A stretch of DNA of 64,000 bases from Pseudomonas chlororaphis (GCF_003731765.1 NZ_MOAL01000004.1:434001-498000); one strand, 5' to 3'; numbered from the stretch's first letter, positions 28,574-38,630 are shown. Notes: generated from the sequence alone by a model not told the origin. Numbers and translations: made by a program.

Positions 28574-29968
28574 ATGGCTGTCTACAACTACGACGTAGTG
28601 GTGCTGGGCTCAGGCCCCGCTGGAGAAGGTGCGGCAATGAATGCCGCGAAAGCAGGACGCAAAGTGGCGATGGTCGATAGCCGTCGCCAGGTCGGCGGTA
28701 ACTGCACCCACCTGGGTACCATTCCGTCCAAGGCCCTGCGTCACTCGGTCCGCCAGATCATGCAGTTCAACACCAACCCGATGTTCCGGGCCATTGGCGA
28801 GCCGCGCTGGTTCTCCTTCCCGGACGTGCTCAAGAGCGCCGAGAAGGTCATCTCCAAGCAGGTGGCCTCGCGCACCGGTTACTACGCCCGCAACCGGGTC
28901 GATGTGTTCTTCGGTACCGGCAGCTTCGCCGACGAGCAGACCATTGAAGTGGTTTGCGCCAACGGTGTAGTGGAAAAGCTGGTGGCCAAGCACATCATCA
29001 TCGCCACCGGTTCGCGTCCTTATCGCCCGGCCGATATCGATTTCCACCACCCGCGTATCTACGATAGCGACACCATCCTCAGCCTCGGCCACACCCCGCG
29101 CAAACTGATTGTTTACGGCGCCGGGGTCATTGGTTGCGAATACGCTTCGATCTTCAGCGGCCTTGGGGTGCTGGTGGAGCTGGTGGATAACCGCGGCCAG
29201 TTGCTCAGCTTCCTGGATTCGGAGATTTCCCAGGCCCTGAGCTACCACTTCAGCAACAACAACATCACCGTGCGCCACAACGAGGAATACGACCGCGTTG
29301 AAGGCCTGGACAACGGCGTGATCCTGCACCTGAAGTCCGGTAAGAAGATCAAGGCCGACGCCTTGCTCTGGTGCAACGGCCGGACCGGCAACACCGACAA
29401 GCTGGGCATGGAAAACATCGGGGTCAAGGTCAACAGCCGCGGCCAGATCGAGGTGGACGAGAACTACCGCACCTGCGTCCCTAACATCTACGGCGCCGGC
29501 GACGTGATTGGCTGGCCAAGCCTGGCCAGTGCCGCCCATGACCAGGGTCGCTCGGCGGCGGGCAGCATCGTCGACAACGGCAGCTGGCGTTTCGTCAACG
29601 ACGTGCCGACCGGGATCTACACCATTCCCGAGATCAGCTCGATCGGTAAGAACGAGCAGGAACTGACCCAGGCCAAGGTGCCTTACGAAGTCGGCAAGGC
29701 CTTCTTCAAGAGCATGGCGCGGGCGCAGATTGCCGGCGAGCCGCAAGGCATGCTGAAGATCCTGTTCCACCGTGAAACCCTGGAAGTACTGGGTGTGCAC
29801 TGCTTCGGTTACCAGGCGTCGGAGATCGTACACATCGGCCAGGCCATCATGAGCCAGCCGGGCGAACTCAACACCCTGAAGTACTTCGTCAACACCACCT
29901 TCAACTACCCGACCATGGCTGAAGCCTATCGGGTAGCGGCGTACGACGGCCTCAACCGGCTTTTTTGA
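28574..29968 (+). CDS. sthA: Soluble pyridine nucleotide transhydrogenase
   Basis: This 464-residue cytoplasmic flavoprotein reversibly transfers hydride between NADPH and NAD+. It has the FAD fold ([21 protein letters not shown]), the NAD(P) fold ([19 protein letters not shown]) and the second FAD motif ([20 protein letters not shown]). The disulfide motif of related reductases is replaced by [15 protein letters not shown], with only one cysteine, as in SthA rather than lipoamide dehydrogenase. GAGGAG precedes the start by 7 bp. It follows apbE, with a 200-bp gap that may hold its promoter. Confidence 0.97.
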   Translation: MAVYNYDVVVLGSGPAGEGAAMNAAKAGRKVAMVDSRRQVGGNCTHLGTIPSKALRHSVRQIMQFNTNPMFRAIGEPRWFSFPDVLKSAEKVISKQVASRTGYYARNRVDVFFGTGSFADEQTIEVVCANGVVEKLVAKHIIIATGSRPYRPADIDFHHPRIYDSDTILSLGHTPRKLIVYGAGVIGCEYASIFSGLGVLVELVDNRGQLLSFLDSEISQALSYHFSNNNITVRHNEEYDRVEGLDNGVILHLKSGKKIKADALLWCNGRTGNTDKLGMENIGVKVNSRGQIEVDENYRTCVPNIYGAGDVIGWPSLASAAHDQGRSAAGSIVDNGSWRFVNDVPTGIYTIPEISSIGKNEQELTQAKVPYEVGKAFFKSMARAQIAGEPQGMLKILFHRETLEVLGVHCFGYQASEIVHIGQAIMSQPGELNTLKYFVNTTFNYPTMAEAYRVAAYDGLNRLF

Positions 29969-30010
29969 GCGGCTCCGGCCGGTGGCCTGAGCCGGCCGGG
30001 GAGACCGATT

Positions 30011-30733
30011 TCAGTAATTCTCGAGGGTGGCAGTGGCCAAACCGGGAAAGTCTGTAATCAGGCTATCTACGCCGAAGTCGGCGAGCCTGCGCATCAGCGC
30101 GGGTTCGTTGACGGTCCATACCGACACATGCAAGCCCTGGCGCTGCGCCCGTTGCAGGCGCTCCGGGGTGCACAGCGTCCAGTTCAACGCCAGAATCTCG
30201 CAGCCATAGCTTTGCGCGACCTTCAACGGGTCGAGCCAGGCGTATTCGGCGACCAGCCCACGGGACAGGTCGGGGGTCAGGTCGACCGCCGCCTTGAGCA
30301 CTTCCCGGGAGCTTGAGGTCACGGTGACTTTGTCCAGCAGGCCGAAGCGCTGGGCCATCTCGCGAATCGCCAGCACGGTGGTGGCGGCGCGGGTGCGGGA
30401 GGCGCTCTTGACCTCCAGTTGCCAGTGGTCGAAGTCGCACTTCTCGAACAACTCTTCCAGGCGTGGAATGGGGCAGGGGTTGATCCAGCCCGGGCCGCCC
30501 TTGCGCGCGTCGTAGGTCACCAGTTCGGCTGCGCTGTGCTCCACTACCTTGCCGCGGCGTTCGGTGGTGCGTTTCAGGGTCGGGTCGTGGATCACCATCA
30601 GCTCGCCGTCCTTGGACAGGTGCAGGTCGAGCTCGCAACGGCGCACGCCGTGTTTAAGGCACTCCTGAAAGCTGGTCAGGGTATTTTCCGGTGCTTCGCC
30701 TTTAGCGCCGCGATGGCCATAAATCAGGGTCAC
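30011..30733 (-). CDS. Glycerophosphodiester phosphodiesterase
   Basis: This 240-residue enzyme has the GDPD TIM-barrel motifs: YGHRGAKGEAPENTLTSFQECLKHGV, ELDLHLSKDGELMVIHDPTLKRTT, and the C-terminal VSVWTVNEPALMRRLADFGVDSLITDFP. The histidines and acidic residues of the HR and HD motifs (H7 and the HDP) bind the metal and act as acid/base. There is no signal peptide, so it is the cytoplasmic type that cleaves glycerophosphodiesters to glycerol-3-phosphate and an alcohol. It is convergent with sthA and transcribed in the same direction as the PilZ protein upstream. Confidence 0.93.
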   Translation of the reverse strand: MTLIYGHRGAKGEAPENTLTSFQECLKHGVRRCELDLHLSKDGELMVIHDPTLKRTTERRGKVVEHSAAELVTYDARKGGPGWINPCPIPRLEELFEKCDFDHWQLEVKSASRTRAATTVLAIREMAQRFGLLDKVTVTSSSREVLKAAVDLTPDLSRGLVAEYAWLDPLKVAQSYGCEILALNWTLCTPERLQRAQRQGLHVSVWTVNEPALMRRLADFGVDSLITDFPGLATATLENY

Positions 30734-30794
30734 GTTTGCTCCTTAACGCAGAGGGTTACAGCAGGTGTTCTTGGGGGCGCCGCACAGCTATGAC

Positions 30795-31382
30795 TCAGTC
30801 AGCCGGCGGATCGTTCTGCTCTCGGGCCAGGCGCCGTTCCTGTGCCTGTTTCTGCAGGATGTAGCGGGCCAGGAGCTGCCGTTGGCCGTCGGTCAGGGCT
30901 TCGAACTCGGTGCCGATTTCGAAGGTGCCGAAGCTTTGCGGTTCGCAATGGGTGACTTTGGCGCGTAGCAGCAAGCCCAGCGCCTGGGGCATCAGCAGCA
31001 GTTTCACCGCGAGGTGGCTGCCGGTCGGGTAGGCCAGGTGATGGCTGAACTCGATGCCGCCTTCGGAAATGATTACTCGCTGCGGTTCGCCAAACTTGCC
31101 GAGCACCGTCTGGGCCACCACCTGGCCGAGCAGATCGATGCGTTTGTTCATGACTTTCAGGTAGGCGGCCAGCGTGCGATCACGCTCGCTGACTTGGCGC
31201 AGCAGATGCTGGGATTCGAACTCGCTGAGGTGCAATTCGCTGAGCAAATTGAACAGCGGCGACTCATCCAGCAACACTTCCCTGCTCGCCGCGGCGGGGG
31301 CGGACAGGGGCCTAATTTCCAGTGCGATCGTGTCCTCGATACGGTAGTATTCGCGGCGATCTTCTTCATCTAATGTCGACAT
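30795..31382 (-). CDS. PilZ-family protein (PA2989-like)
   Basis: This 195-residue cytoplasmic protein has RREYYR near residue 9, providing RxxxR (R10 and R14), and a downstream beta-barrel-like part with VIISEGGIEFS. In the second PilZ motif the usual D/N is replaced by isoleucine, so c-di-GMP binding is uncertain. A long central helical part (residues 45-95) lies between these. It is one of the PilZ-type genes next to lolCDE in Pseudomonas. The start is ATG at 31382, divergent from lolC with 94 bp between. GDPD follows 61 bp downstream. Confidence 0.82.
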   Translation of the reverse strand: MSTLDEEDRREYYRIEDTIALEIRPLSAPAAASREVLLDESPLFNLLSELHLSEFESQHLLRQVSERDRTLAAYLKVMNKRIDLLGQVVAQTVLGKFGEPQRVIISEGGIEFSHHLAYPTGSHLAVKLLLMPQALGLLLRAKVTHCEPQSFGTFEIGTEFEALTDGQRQLLARYILQKQAQERRLAREQNDPPAD

Positions 31383-31476
31383 GGCGAACCCATGGTAGAG
31401 GCAGTGGTCTGAGTGTAAAGCTGCTTACCAGGCCCCGCCACAAGGACGTCTTCTTTTCCTCCGAACAAGCCCCGAC

Positions 31477-32727
31477 ATGTTCAGACCTCTGTTTGTATTT
31501 ATTGGCACGCGTTATACCCGTGCAAAGCGTCGCAATCATTTTGTGTCATTCATTTCCCTGACCTCGATGATCGGACTCGCCCTCGGCGTAGTCGTGATGA
31601 TCGTTGTGCTGTCGGTGATGAACGGCTTCGACCATGAGATGCGCACCCGCGTGCTGGGCATGGTGCCCCACGCGACCATCGAGTCCGGTGAGCCCATCGG
31701 CGACTGGCAAAGCCTGGCCGACAAGGTCAAGCAGAACCCCAAAGTGCTGGCAGTGGCGCCCTTCACCCAGATGCAGGGGTTGCTGACCAATAACGGCCAG
31801 GTGCAGAAGGTCTTGCTCAATGGCATCGACCCGGCCAGAGAACGGCAGGTGTCGATCATCGATAACTTCATGCAGCAAGGCCAACTGGACGCCCTGGCGC
31901 CCGGCAGCTTCGGCATCGTGATCGGTGACAAAGCAGCGGCCAAGCTGGGCGTGGTCCTGGGCGACAAGGTGACCTTCGTTGCGCCGGAAGTCACGGTGAC
32001 GCCGGCGGGGATGTTCCCACGCATGAAACGCTTCACAGTGGTCGGCATCTTCCACGTCGGCGCCGGTGAGATCGACGGTTACCTGGGCGTGACCAATCTC
32101 GATGACCTCGGCCGCTTGCATCGCTGGAAGCCGGACCAAGTCCAGGGCCTGCGCCTGAAGTTCGACGACCTGTTCCAGGCGCCGCGCACTGCCTGGGAAA
32201 TCGCCCAGCAGTTGGGTGAGAACCACTATTACGCTCGTGACTGGACCCGTACCCACGGCAACCTGTACCAGGCCATCCGCATGGAAAAAGCCATGATCGG
32301 CCTGCTGTTGCTGCTGATCGTCGCGGTGGCGGCCTTCAACATCATCTCCACCCTGGTGATGGTGGTGAATGACAAGAAGGGCGACATTGCCATTCTGCGC
32401 ACCTTGGGCGCCACACCGGGCACGATCATGGCGATCTTTATGGTCCAGGGCACGGTGATTGGCGTGGTGGGCACCCTGATCGGCGCCTTGGTCGGGATGT
32501 TCGCCGCGCTGAATGTCAGCGCTGCGATCTCCGCCCTGGAAGGCCTGATCGGGCACAAATTCCTCAATGCCGACGTGTACTTCATCGACTACCTGCCGTC
32601 CCAGCTGATGGCCGAGGACGTGTTGATGGTCTGTGGCGCGGCCTTGGTCCTGAGTTTCCTCGCCACCCTGTATCCAGCCTGGCGTGCCGCGCGCACCCAG
32701 CCGGCGGAGGCGCTTCGTTATGAGTGA
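31477..32727 (+). CDS. lolC: Lipoprotein-releasing permease LolC
   Basis: This 416-residue inner-membrane protein has one N-terminal helix, a large periplasmic MacB-like core at about residues 50-250, and three C-terminal FtsX helices ([40 protein letters not shown] and the last at about 380-400). With LolD and LolE it extracts mature lipoproteins from the inner membrane to LolA. It begins [20 protein letters not shown], nearly identical to lolE. Its stop overlaps the lolD start by 8 bp, so translation should be coupled. The lolD ATG used has a GGAGG site within lolC. Confidence 0.94.
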   Translation: MFRPLFVFIGTRYTRAKRRNHFVSFISLTSMIGLALGVVVMIVVLSVMNGFDHEMRTRVLGMVPHATIESGEPIGDWQSLADKVKQNPKVLAVAPFTQMQGLLTNNGQVQKVLLNGIDPARERQVSIIDNFMQQGQLDALAPGSFGIVIGDKAAAKLGVVLGDKVTFVAPEVTVTPAGMFPRMKRFTVVGIFHVGAGEIDGYLGVTNLDDLGRLHRWKPDQVQGLRLKFDDLFQAPRTAWEIAQQLGENHYYARDWTRTHGNLYQAIRMEKAMIGLLLLLIVAVAAFNIISTLVMVVNDKKGDIAILRTLGATPGTIMAIFMVQGTVIGVVGTLIGALVGMFAALNVSAAISALEGLIGHKFLNADVYFIDYLPSQLMAEDVLMVCGAALVLSFLATLYPAWRAARTQPAEALRYE

Positions 32728-33418
32728 GTTGGGCATGAGTGAAAAAGCAATCTTGAGCTGCCGCGACCTGGGCAAAGCCTACGAGGAAGGCCCGGAGTCG
32801 GTGGTGGTGTTGTCTGGCCTGCAGTTGGAGCTGCACCCGGGTGAGCGCGTGGCGATTGTCGGCACTTCCGGTTCCGGCAAAAGCACCTTGCTCAACCTGT
32901 TGGGCGGGCTGGACACACCGTCCAAGGGCAGCGTCTGGCTGGCGGGTGAAGAACTGTCGGCCCTGGGTGAAAAGGCCCGCGGCCAACTGCGCAACCGCTC
33001 CCTGGGCTTCGTGTATCAGTTCCACCACTTGCTGGCGGAATTCACGGCCCTGGAAAACGTCTGCATGCCGCTGCTGATTGGCCGCACGCCAATCCCCGAG
33101 GCGCGCCAGCGTGCCACGGCCTTGCTGGAGCGGGTTGGCCTGGGGCATCGCCTGGAGCACAAGCCGGCCGAATTGTCCGGCGGCGAGCGCCAGCGTGTGG
33201 CGATTGCTCGAGCGCTGGTCAACCGGCCCGGGCTGGTGATGCTCGACGAGCCCACCGGCAACCTCGACTCCCACACCGCCCAAGGCATTCAGGATTTGAT
33301 GCTGGAACTCAGCACCTCGATGCGCACCGCGTTCCTGGTGGTGACCCACGACATGAACCTGGCCCGGCAGATGGATCGCGTACTGCACTTGCAAGAAGGC
33401 CATCTGGTCGCGATTTGA
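32720..33418 (+). CDS. lolD: Lipoprotein-releasing ATPase LolD
   Basis: This 232-residue ABC ATPase has Walker [10 protein letters not shown], a Q-loop, the signature [20 protein letters not shown], and Walker [12 protein letters not shown]. It powers the LolCDE complex. ATG 32720 has GGAGG 9 bp upstream and overlaps the end of lolC. The ATG at 32735 would match the shorter start of other Pseudomonas LolD; the sequence cannot settle this. lolE follows 72 bp later. Confidence 0.95.
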   Translation: MSELGMSEKAILSCRDLGKAYEEGPESVVVLSGLQLELHPGERVAIVGTSGSGKSTLLNLLGGLDTPSKGSVWLAGEELSALGEKARGQLRNRSLGFVYQFHHLLAEFTALENVCMPLLIGRTPIPEARQRATALLERVGLGHRLEHKPAELSGGERQRVAIARALVNRPGLVMLDEPTGNLDSHTAQGIQDLMLELSTSMRTAFLVVTHDMNLARQMDRVLHLQEGHLVAI

Positions 33419-33490
33419 TGCGGCCGCACACGGCGCTGGCGGCTTGATCCGCGGGCGCCGGGTTTCTAATTTTTCTACGGTGCCTCGCTA

Positions 33491-34735
33491 ATGTTCAGAC
33501 CGTTATCGATCTTTATCGGCACGCGCTATACCCGCGCCAAGCGCCGCAACCGCTTTGTCTCGTTTATCTCCATGACCTCGATGATCGGCCTCGCCCTGGG
33601 CGTGCTGGCGATGATCGTGGTGTTGTCGGTGATGAACGGCTTTCAGCGCGAGATGAGCTCGCGCATCCTCGGCATGGTGCCCCACGCCACCATCGTCGGC
33701 GTCAAGCCGATCGACGATTGGCAGCCGGTGGCCGCTGCGGCATTGAAAAACCCTGAAGTCACTGCTGCGGTGCCCTTCACCGAGATGGAAGGCATGCTGT
33801 CCTATAAAGGCTTGATGCAGCCGATCCAGATCAGTGGCATCGACCCGGCCCAGGAAGGCAAAGTCTCCATCGTTACCCAGCATATTGTCCGTGGCAGCCT
33901 GCAAGACCTGAAACCCGGCGAGTTCGGTGTGGTGATCGGTGAAATTACCGCGCGGCGCTTCGGTTTGAGCGTCGGCGACAAACTGACCCTGATCGTTCCG
34001 GAAGTCAGCTCGGCGCCAGGGGGCATTACCCCGCGCATGCAGCGTCTCAACGTGGTCGGGGTGTTCAAGGTGGGTGCCGAGCTGGACGGCTCCATGGGCC
34101 TGATCCACGTGGCCGACGCCGCGGAAATGCAGCGCTGGCAGCCGAATCAGGTGCAGAGCGTGCGCCTGGCGGTCAAGGACTTGTACGCCGCGCCGCTGGT
34201 GTCCAGTGACATCGCCAAAGGCTTGGGTGCGGACTTCAAGGCCGACGACTGGACCCACACCCAGGGCAGCTTGTTCAGCGCGATGAAAATGGAAAAGACC
34301 ATGATCGGCCTGTTGCTGCTGATGATCGTTGCAGTGGCCGCGTTCAACATCATCGCCACCTTGATCATGGTGGTGAACGACAAGGGGGCGGACATCGCCA
34401 TCCTGCGCACCATCGGCGCCACACCGCGGCAGATCATGGCGATCTTCATGGTTCAGGGCACGGTGATCGGCATCGTCGGCACGTTGGTTGGCGGCGTGCT
34501 GGGGGTGATTGCGGCGTTGAATGTCAGTGAACTGGTGGGGTGGCTGGAGCGCGTGACCGGCCAGCATATCTTCAGTTCGGATGTGTATTTCGTCAGCAAT
34601 CTGCCGTCCGAGTTGCAGGGCGGGGACGTGGCGCTGATTTGCGGCGCCGGGTTTGTCCTGAGCTTCCTGGCGACGGTTTACCCGGCCTGGCGGGCGTCCA
34701 AGGTCGAGCCGGCCCACGCCCTGCGTTATTCGTGA
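33491..34735 (+). CDS. lolE: Lipoprotein-releasing permease LolE
   Basis: This 414-residue paralogue of LolC shares its start ([20 protein letters not shown]), one N-terminal helix, periplasmic core and three FtsX helices ([20 protein letters not shown] and [20 protein letters not shown]). Because LolC and LolE differ mostly in the periplasmic core, naming by position (C first, E last) follows convention. The gene is 72 bp after lolD with a GC-rich spacer, and ends just before a REP element. Confidence 0.92.
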   Translation: MFRPLSIFIGTRYTRAKRRNRFVSFISMTSMIGLALGVLAMIVVLSVMNGFQREMSSRILGMVPHATIVGVKPIDDWQPVAAAALKNPEVTAAVPFTEMEGMLSYKGLMQPIQISGIDPAQEGKVSIVTQHIVRGSLQDLKPGEFGVVIGEITARRFGLSVGDKLTLIVPEVSSAPGGITPRMQRLNVVGVFKVGAELDGSMGLIHVADAAEMQRWQPNQVQSVRLAVKDLYAAPLVSSDIAKGLGADFKADDWTHTQGSLFSAMKMEKTMIGLLLLMIVAVAAFNIIATLIMVVNDKGADIAILRTIGATPRQIMAIFMVQGTVIGIVGTLVGGVLGVIAALNVSELVGWLERVTGQHIFSSDVYFVSNLPSELQGGDVALICGAGFVLSFLATVYPAWRASKVEPAHALRYS

Positions 34736-34749
34736 TTTTTAAGTAGGGT

Positions 34750-34772
34750 TTCGCCGGCAAGCCGGCTCCTAC
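34750..34772. repeat. REP element, single copy
   Basis: This matches the Pseudomonas REP core GGAGCCGGCTTGCCGGCGA in reverse orientation. The palindromic part GCCGGCTTGCCGGC forms a hairpin. It lies 14 bp after the lolE stop, where it may act in mRNA stability. Confidence 0.9.
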
Positions 34773-34792
34773 CGCGAAGTGTGGGAGGCGGT

Positions 34793-36154
34793 TTAGTTGG
34801 GTTTTGGCAGCGTGATGACGAAGCGGGTCCAGCCTGGGTCTGATTCGCAACGGATCTGCCCGCCATGGGCGCGGATGATCGACTGGGTGATCGCCAGCCC
34901 CAACCCGGCATGCTCACTGCTGCCTTCGCGCCGCGCCGGATCGGCGCGGTAGAAACGATCGAACAACCGTGGCAGCACTTCCTTGGCGATGCCTTCGCCG
35001 GTGTTCTCGATGCTCAGGCTCAATTCCTGTGGGCCGTCACTGATCCGCACCTTGACCGAGCCTCCGGCGGGAGTGAAGCGCAGGGCGTTGTCCAGCAGGT
35101 TGGACAGTGCTCGCCTGAGCATGCTGCGATCCCCGGCAACATCGGCTTCGCCTTCCCGGCTCAGGCTGACGTCGGCCTCTTCCGCCAGCGGGCCGTAGAA
35201 CTCCAGCAGCATGTCAGTCTCCTGGGCCAGGGCCAGCGCTTCACGTTTCGGGCTCAGCAGGCCATGGTCAGCCTTGGCCAGGTAGAGCATGTCGTTGACC
35301 AGTTGCGCCATCCATTGCAGTTCTTCCAGGTTGCTGTGCAGGGCTTCGCGATAGTCCTCAAGAGGGCGTGGGCGGGTCAGGGTGACTTGGGTGTGAGTCA
35401 GCAGGTTGGAGAGGGGCGTGCGCAGCTCATGGGCGATGTCTGCCGAGAACGCCGACAGGCGCTGGAACGAGTCGTCCAGGCGCTCCAGCATGGCGTTGAA
35501 CGTGCCGGCCAGCTCGGCCAGCTCACCGGGCAATTGTGCTTGCGGCAGGCGTTGTGTCAGGGAGTTGGCGGAGACGCTGGCAGCCACCTCGCTCATGCGC
35601 CGCAAGGGGCGCAGGCCGCTGCGTGCGGCCCAGGCGCCGAGCAGCGCGGTGGCCAGGGCCGAGAGACCCACGGTCAGCCAGATCAGGTGTTGCATGCGTT
35701 GCAGAAAATGCTGGTGGTGGGTGATGTCCAGCAGCAGGGTCAACTGAGGCGAGTCTGCCGTTCCTGGCGCCAACTGAGTGCGGTAGACCCGGTAGGCGGT
35801 GTCGCCAGCGTGAAACTCATGCAGGCCGAGTTCCATCGGTTGGACGGCGGCCAGGGCCGGAGCGCTGTCGAACCAGACCTGGCCATCGGCGCTGCTGATG
35901 CGCAGGCTCAGCTCCGGTTGCTGGCTGAGTTCGGCGCGTAATTGCGCCGAGCGCGCGGCAATCGCCGTGGCACTGTCGGCCCCTCGCAGGGTGCTGCGCA
36001 GGGCGATCAGTTTGCCGTCCAGCAGTTGCTGGTCGAGTTCGACAAAGTGGCTGTCGCTGGCGCGGCTGAACAAGACGCCCGCCAGCAACGAGACCACGGC
36101 GGTGCAGGCGGCGAACAGCAAGGCCAGGCGGCTGCTCAGGGACAGGCGGCGCAT
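34793..36154 (-). CDS. cinS: Copper-responsive sensor kinase (CinS/CopS type)
   Basis: This 453-residue inner-membrane histidine kinase has helices at about residues 9-30 and 157-177, a periplasmic loop of about 125 residues, HAMP, HisKA with phospho-acceptor H242 in FSADIAHELRTPLSN, and a HATPase domain. It belongs to the heavy-metal sensor family. The start codon overlaps the regulator stop by 1 bp (TGATG), so they are co-translated. Divergence from a cupredoxin gene and queF is the arrangement described for cinRS in P. putida. Symbol choice rests on that order; P. aeruginosa CopS is another name for the orthologue. Confidence 0.85.
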   Translation of the reverse strand: MRRLSLSSRLALLFAACTAVVSLLAGVLFSRASDSHFVELDQQLLDGKLIALRSTLRGADSATAIAARSAQLRAELSQQPELSLRISSADGQVWFDSAPALAAVQPMELGLHEFHAGDTAYRVYRTQLAPGTADSPQLTLLLDITHHQHFLQRMQHLIWLTVGLSALATALLGAWAARSGLRPLRRMSEVAASVSANSLTQRLPQAQLPGELAELAGTFNAMLERLDDSFQRLSAFSADIAHELRTPLSNLLTHTQVTLTRPRPLEDYREALHSNLEELQWMAQLVNDMLYLAKADHGLLSPKREALALAQETDMLLEFYGPLAEEADVSLSREGEADVAGDRSMLRRALSNLLDNALRFTPAGGSVKVRISDGPQELSLSIENTGEGIAKEVLPRLFDRFYRADPARREGSSEHAGLGLAITQSIIRAHGGQIRCESDPGWTRFVITLPKPN

Positions 36155-36834
36155 CAGGCGGGGCGCTCTTCAAGCACGTAGCCCATGCCGCGCACGGTGT
36201 GGATCAGTTTGTTGGGGTAATCGTCGTCGATCTTCAGGCGCAGTCGGCGAATCGCCACTTCGATGACATTGGTGTCGCTGTCGAAGTTCATGTCCCAGAC
36301 CTGGGAGGCGATCAAGGATTTGGGCAGCACTTCGCCCTGGCGTCGCAGGAGCATTTCCAGCAGCGAGAACTCCTTGGCGGTCAGGTCGATGCGCTGGCCG
36401 CTGCGTTCCACCCGGCGGCGGATCAGGTCCAGGCGCAAGTCGGCCAGTTGCAGGCTGGTCTCCTGGGGGCTGGCGTTGCCCCGGCGCAGCAGGCTGCGCA
36501 CCCGGGCCAGCAACTCGGAAAAGGCGAAGGGCTTGACCAGGTAGTCGTCGGCGCCCAGTTCCAGGCCGTGCACCCGGTCTTCCACGGCGTCGCGGGCGGT
36601 GAGAAACAGCACCGGCATTTCCAGCCCGGCATTGCGCACCGCCTGGAGAATCTGCCAGCCGTCACGGCCGGGCAGCATCACATCGAGAATCAGCAGGCTG
36701 TAGTCGCCGGTCAGCGCCAGGTGCTGGCCGGTGGTGCCGTCGGCCACCAGTTCGGCATTGAACCCGGCTTCGCTCAGGCCTTGGCGCAGGTACTGGCCGG
36801 TTTTGGGTTGGTCTTCGACGATCAGCAGTTTCAT
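36154..36834 (-). CDS. cinR: Copper-responsive response regulator (CinR/CopR type)
   Basis: This 226-residue OmpR-family regulator has a receiver domain with D51 as phosphorylation site ([10 protein letters not shown]), the switch residues in LFLTARD and LVKPF, and a C-terminal winged helix ([19 protein letters not shown]). It probably activates the divergent cupredoxin gene, and its own operon, in response to copper. It is the first gene of the operon and cinS follows. The intergenic region of 156 bp contains a candidate operator at 36898-36911. Confidence 0.87.
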   Translation of the reverse strand: MKLLIVEDQPKTGQYLRQGLSEAGFNAELVADGTTGQHLALTGDYSLLILDVMLPGRDGWQILQAVRNAGLEMPVLFLTARDAVEDRVHGLELGADDYLVKPFAFSELLARVRSLLRRGNASPQETSLQLADLRLDLIRRRVERSGQRIDLTAKEFSLLEMLLRRQGEVLPKSLIASQVWDMNFDSDTNVIEVAIRRLRLKIDDDYPNKLIHTVRGMGYVLEERPA

Positions 36835-36897
36835 GGATGACTCATGGCTAAAGGAACCCAGGCTTTATACCTTGGGCGGCAGCGGGCAGGCGCAAGC

Positions 36898-36911
36898 TGA
36901 CAAAGTTGTAA
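36898..36911. promoter_or_regulatory. Candidate CinR operator
   Basis: TGACAAAGTTGTAA contains the inverted repeat ACAA-AG-TTGT. It lies between the divergent cinR and cinA genes, 80 bp before cinA. The assignment is from position and symmetry only. Confidence 0.45.
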
Positions 36912-36990
36912 TTTAGCAGTCAGTTGGCTGGCAGCGAGCGGGCGTTAGAGTTTCCCACAGGCTCGACCTTATTCTTGTTGGAGTGTTGTG

Positions 36991-37635
36991 ATGATGAATG
37001 CGGGAAATCTGTTGTTGCGCAGTCGTGTGTGGTTGGCGGCCGGCTGCCTGGTCTTGAGTGCACCGCTGTGGGCCTCTCCTGCGCAGACTTACGATTTCGG
37101 CCAGCCGGCAGCGGCGGCCAAGGCCACGCGCACGGTGGAAGTGGTGATGGGGGATATGTCCTTCAATCCTCAATCGCTCACCATCAAGGCCGGTGAGACG
37201 GTGCGTTTTGTGCTGGTCAACAAAGGGCAACTGTTGCATGAGTTCAACCTTGGCGACGGGGCCATGCACGCCCGTCATCAACAGGAAATGCTCAAGATGC
37301 AGCAGAGTGGCCAACTGACCCCGACGGCGATGAATGCCCAGGGCGCGATGAGTCATGGCTCGATGGATCACGGCTCTATGGACCATGGTTCTATGGACCA
37401 TGGTTCTATGGATCATGGTTCTATGGATCATGGTTCTATGGATCATGGCGCGATGGCCGGCATGGATCAGGGTTCAGGCATGGCGCACGACGACCCCAAC
37501 AGCGTGTTGGTGGAGCCGGGCAAGACCGGTGAACTGACCTGGACGTTCAGCCAGGCCGGCAACCTGGAGTTCGCCTGCAACGTTCCCGGGCACTATCAGG
37601 CGGGGATGGTCGGCAAGCTGACCGTCAGTCCGTAA
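36991..37635 (+). CDS. cinA: Cupredoxin with a Met/His tandem repeat (CinA-like)
   Basis: This 214-residue exported protein has a signal peptide (about residues 1-30, ending LWASPA) and a cupredoxin domain. The type I copper ligands are visible: the histidine in LLHEFN, then cysteine, histidine and methionine in FACNVPGHYQAGM near the C terminus. An MDHGS repeat array (seven MxHGx units, then MAGMDQGS) is inserted between the first ligand and the rest. It gives many methionine and histidine copper sites. RBS GGAG lies 7 bp before ATG 36991. It is divergent from the copper sensor genes, with queF downstream, matching cinAQ. Confidence 0.88.
   Translation: MMNAGNLLLRSRVWLAAGCLVLSAPLWASPAQTYDFGQPAAAAKATRTVEVVMGDMSFNPQSLTIKAGETVRFVLVNKGQLLHEFNLGDGAMHARHQQEMLKMQQSGQLTPTAMNAQGAMSHGSMDHGSMDHGSMDHGSMDHGSMDHGSMDHGAMAGMDQGSGMAHDDPNSVLVEPGKTGELTWTFSQAGNLEFACNVPGHYQAGMVGKLTVSP
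37348..37458 (+). repeat. 15-bp tandem repeat encoding MDHGS units
   Basis: About seven 15-bp units encode MSHGS, then five MDHGS, then MDHGA. Units from the middle on are almost identical in DNA (ATGGATCATGGTTCT type), while the first two differ in third positions. Near-identity suggests recent expansion by slippage or recombination. Confidence 0.88.
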
Positions 37636-37702
37636 GCGGCGGGGCTCAAAGGTGCAGACAAAGGCTGGTAGAATCCGCTGATTCTTCAGTCAGGTTTCCG
37701 CC

Positions 37703-38533
37703 ATGCATCCCGCAGCCGAACACTCGCCGCTGGGCAAATCCAGCGAATACGTTTCCACTTACACCCCGTCCTTGCTCTTTCCCATCCCACGGGCAGCGAA
37801 ATGGGCCGAGCTGGGCCTGAGCGCCGACACCCTGCCGTATAAAGGCGTGGACTTCTGGAACTGTTTCGAGCTGAGCTGGTTGCTGCCGTCTGGCAAGCCG
37901 GTGGTGGCCATTGGCGAGTTCAGCATTCCGGCGGACTCACCGAACATCATTGAGTCCAAATCCTTCAAGCTGTACCTCAACTCGCTGAACCAGACGCCAT
38001 TCACTGATCGTCAGAGTTTGGAGGCGACCCTGCGCGAGGATCTGTCGGCTGCGGCAGGCAAGCCGGTTGGAGTACGTATTCGCAGCCTGGGCGAGGTCGA
38101 GGCCGAAGGCGTGGTGGCCTTGCCGGGGGTGTGTATCGATGAGCTCGACATCAGTGTCAGCAGCTACGAGCACCCGCGTCCGGAACTGCTGCGTTGCGAC
38201 GCTTCCCGGGTGATCGAAGAAAGCGTCCACAGCCATCTGCTCAAGTCCAACTGCCCGGTGACCAGCCAGCCGGATTGGGGCAGCGTGGTGGTGGAATACC
38301 GCGGCGCGGCCCTGGATCACGCCAGCCTGTTGGCTTATCTGGTGAGTTTCCGCCAGCACTCGGACTTCCATGAGCAGTGCGTGGAGCGGATCTTCCTCGA
38401 CCTGCAGCGTCTGCTCGCCCCGGAGAAACTGACGGTGTACGCGCGTTATGTGCGCCGTGGCGGGCTGGACATCAACCCGTACCGCAGCACCGAGATGGCG
38501 GAATTCGCCAATGGCCGCCTGGTACGCCAGTAG
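37703..38533 (+). CDS. queF: NADPH-dependent preQ0 reductase QueF
   Basis: This 276-residue enzyme reduces 7-cyano-7-deazaguanine (preQ0) to preQ1, on the way to queuosine in tRNA. It is the long, bimodular QueF type. The catalytic cysteine is C184 in [14 protein letters not shown], with D191 in the same motif, and the specificity segment [15 protein letters not shown] is at 84-97. Next to a copper-responsive cupredoxin, its P. putida counterpart is called CinQ and is copper-induced. It lies 67 bp after cinA, so it could share the mRNA. Confidence 0.94.
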   Translation: MHPAAEHSPLGKSSEYVSTYTPSLLFPIPRAAKWAELGLSADTLPYKGVDFWNCFELSWLLPSGKPVVAIGEFSIPADSPNIIESKSFKLYLNSLNQTPFTDRQSLEATLREDLSAAAGKPVGVRIRSLGEVEAEGVVALPGVCIDELDISVSSYEHPRPELLRCDASRVIEESVHSHLLKSNCPVTSQPDWGSVVVEYRGAALDHASLLAYLVSFRQHSDFHEQCVERIFLDLQRLLAPEKLTVYARYVRRGGLDINPYRSTEMAEFANGRLVRQ

Positions 38534-38568
38534 ATAAAACCCTTGGCCACGATAGGTGGCTATGGGCT

Positions 38569-38612
38569 GGATAAACAAAACGCCGCTACCTGGTTTGCAG
38601 GTCAGCGGCGTT
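38569..38612 (-). terminator. Hairpin terminator for the DUF4404 gene, perhaps bidirectional
   Basis: AACGCCGCT (38579-38587) pairs with AGCGGCGTT (38604-38612), extended by ACCTG with CAGGT and one bulged C. On the minus strand it is followed by a T-rich run (TTTTGTTTAT). The plus side is less T-rich but may help end queF. Confidence 0.75.
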
Positions 38613-38630
38613 GTTGTGTCGCGGGTAGGG

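Noticed and set aside
29975..29999. Hairpin after sthA as a terminator
   Set aside because: CCGGCC and GGCCGG can pair, but there is no T run and the stem is mostly GC repeats.
36913..37446. Antisense frame with MIHRT repeats
   Set aside because: It is the reverse-strand reading of the MDHGS repeat in the cupredoxin gene.
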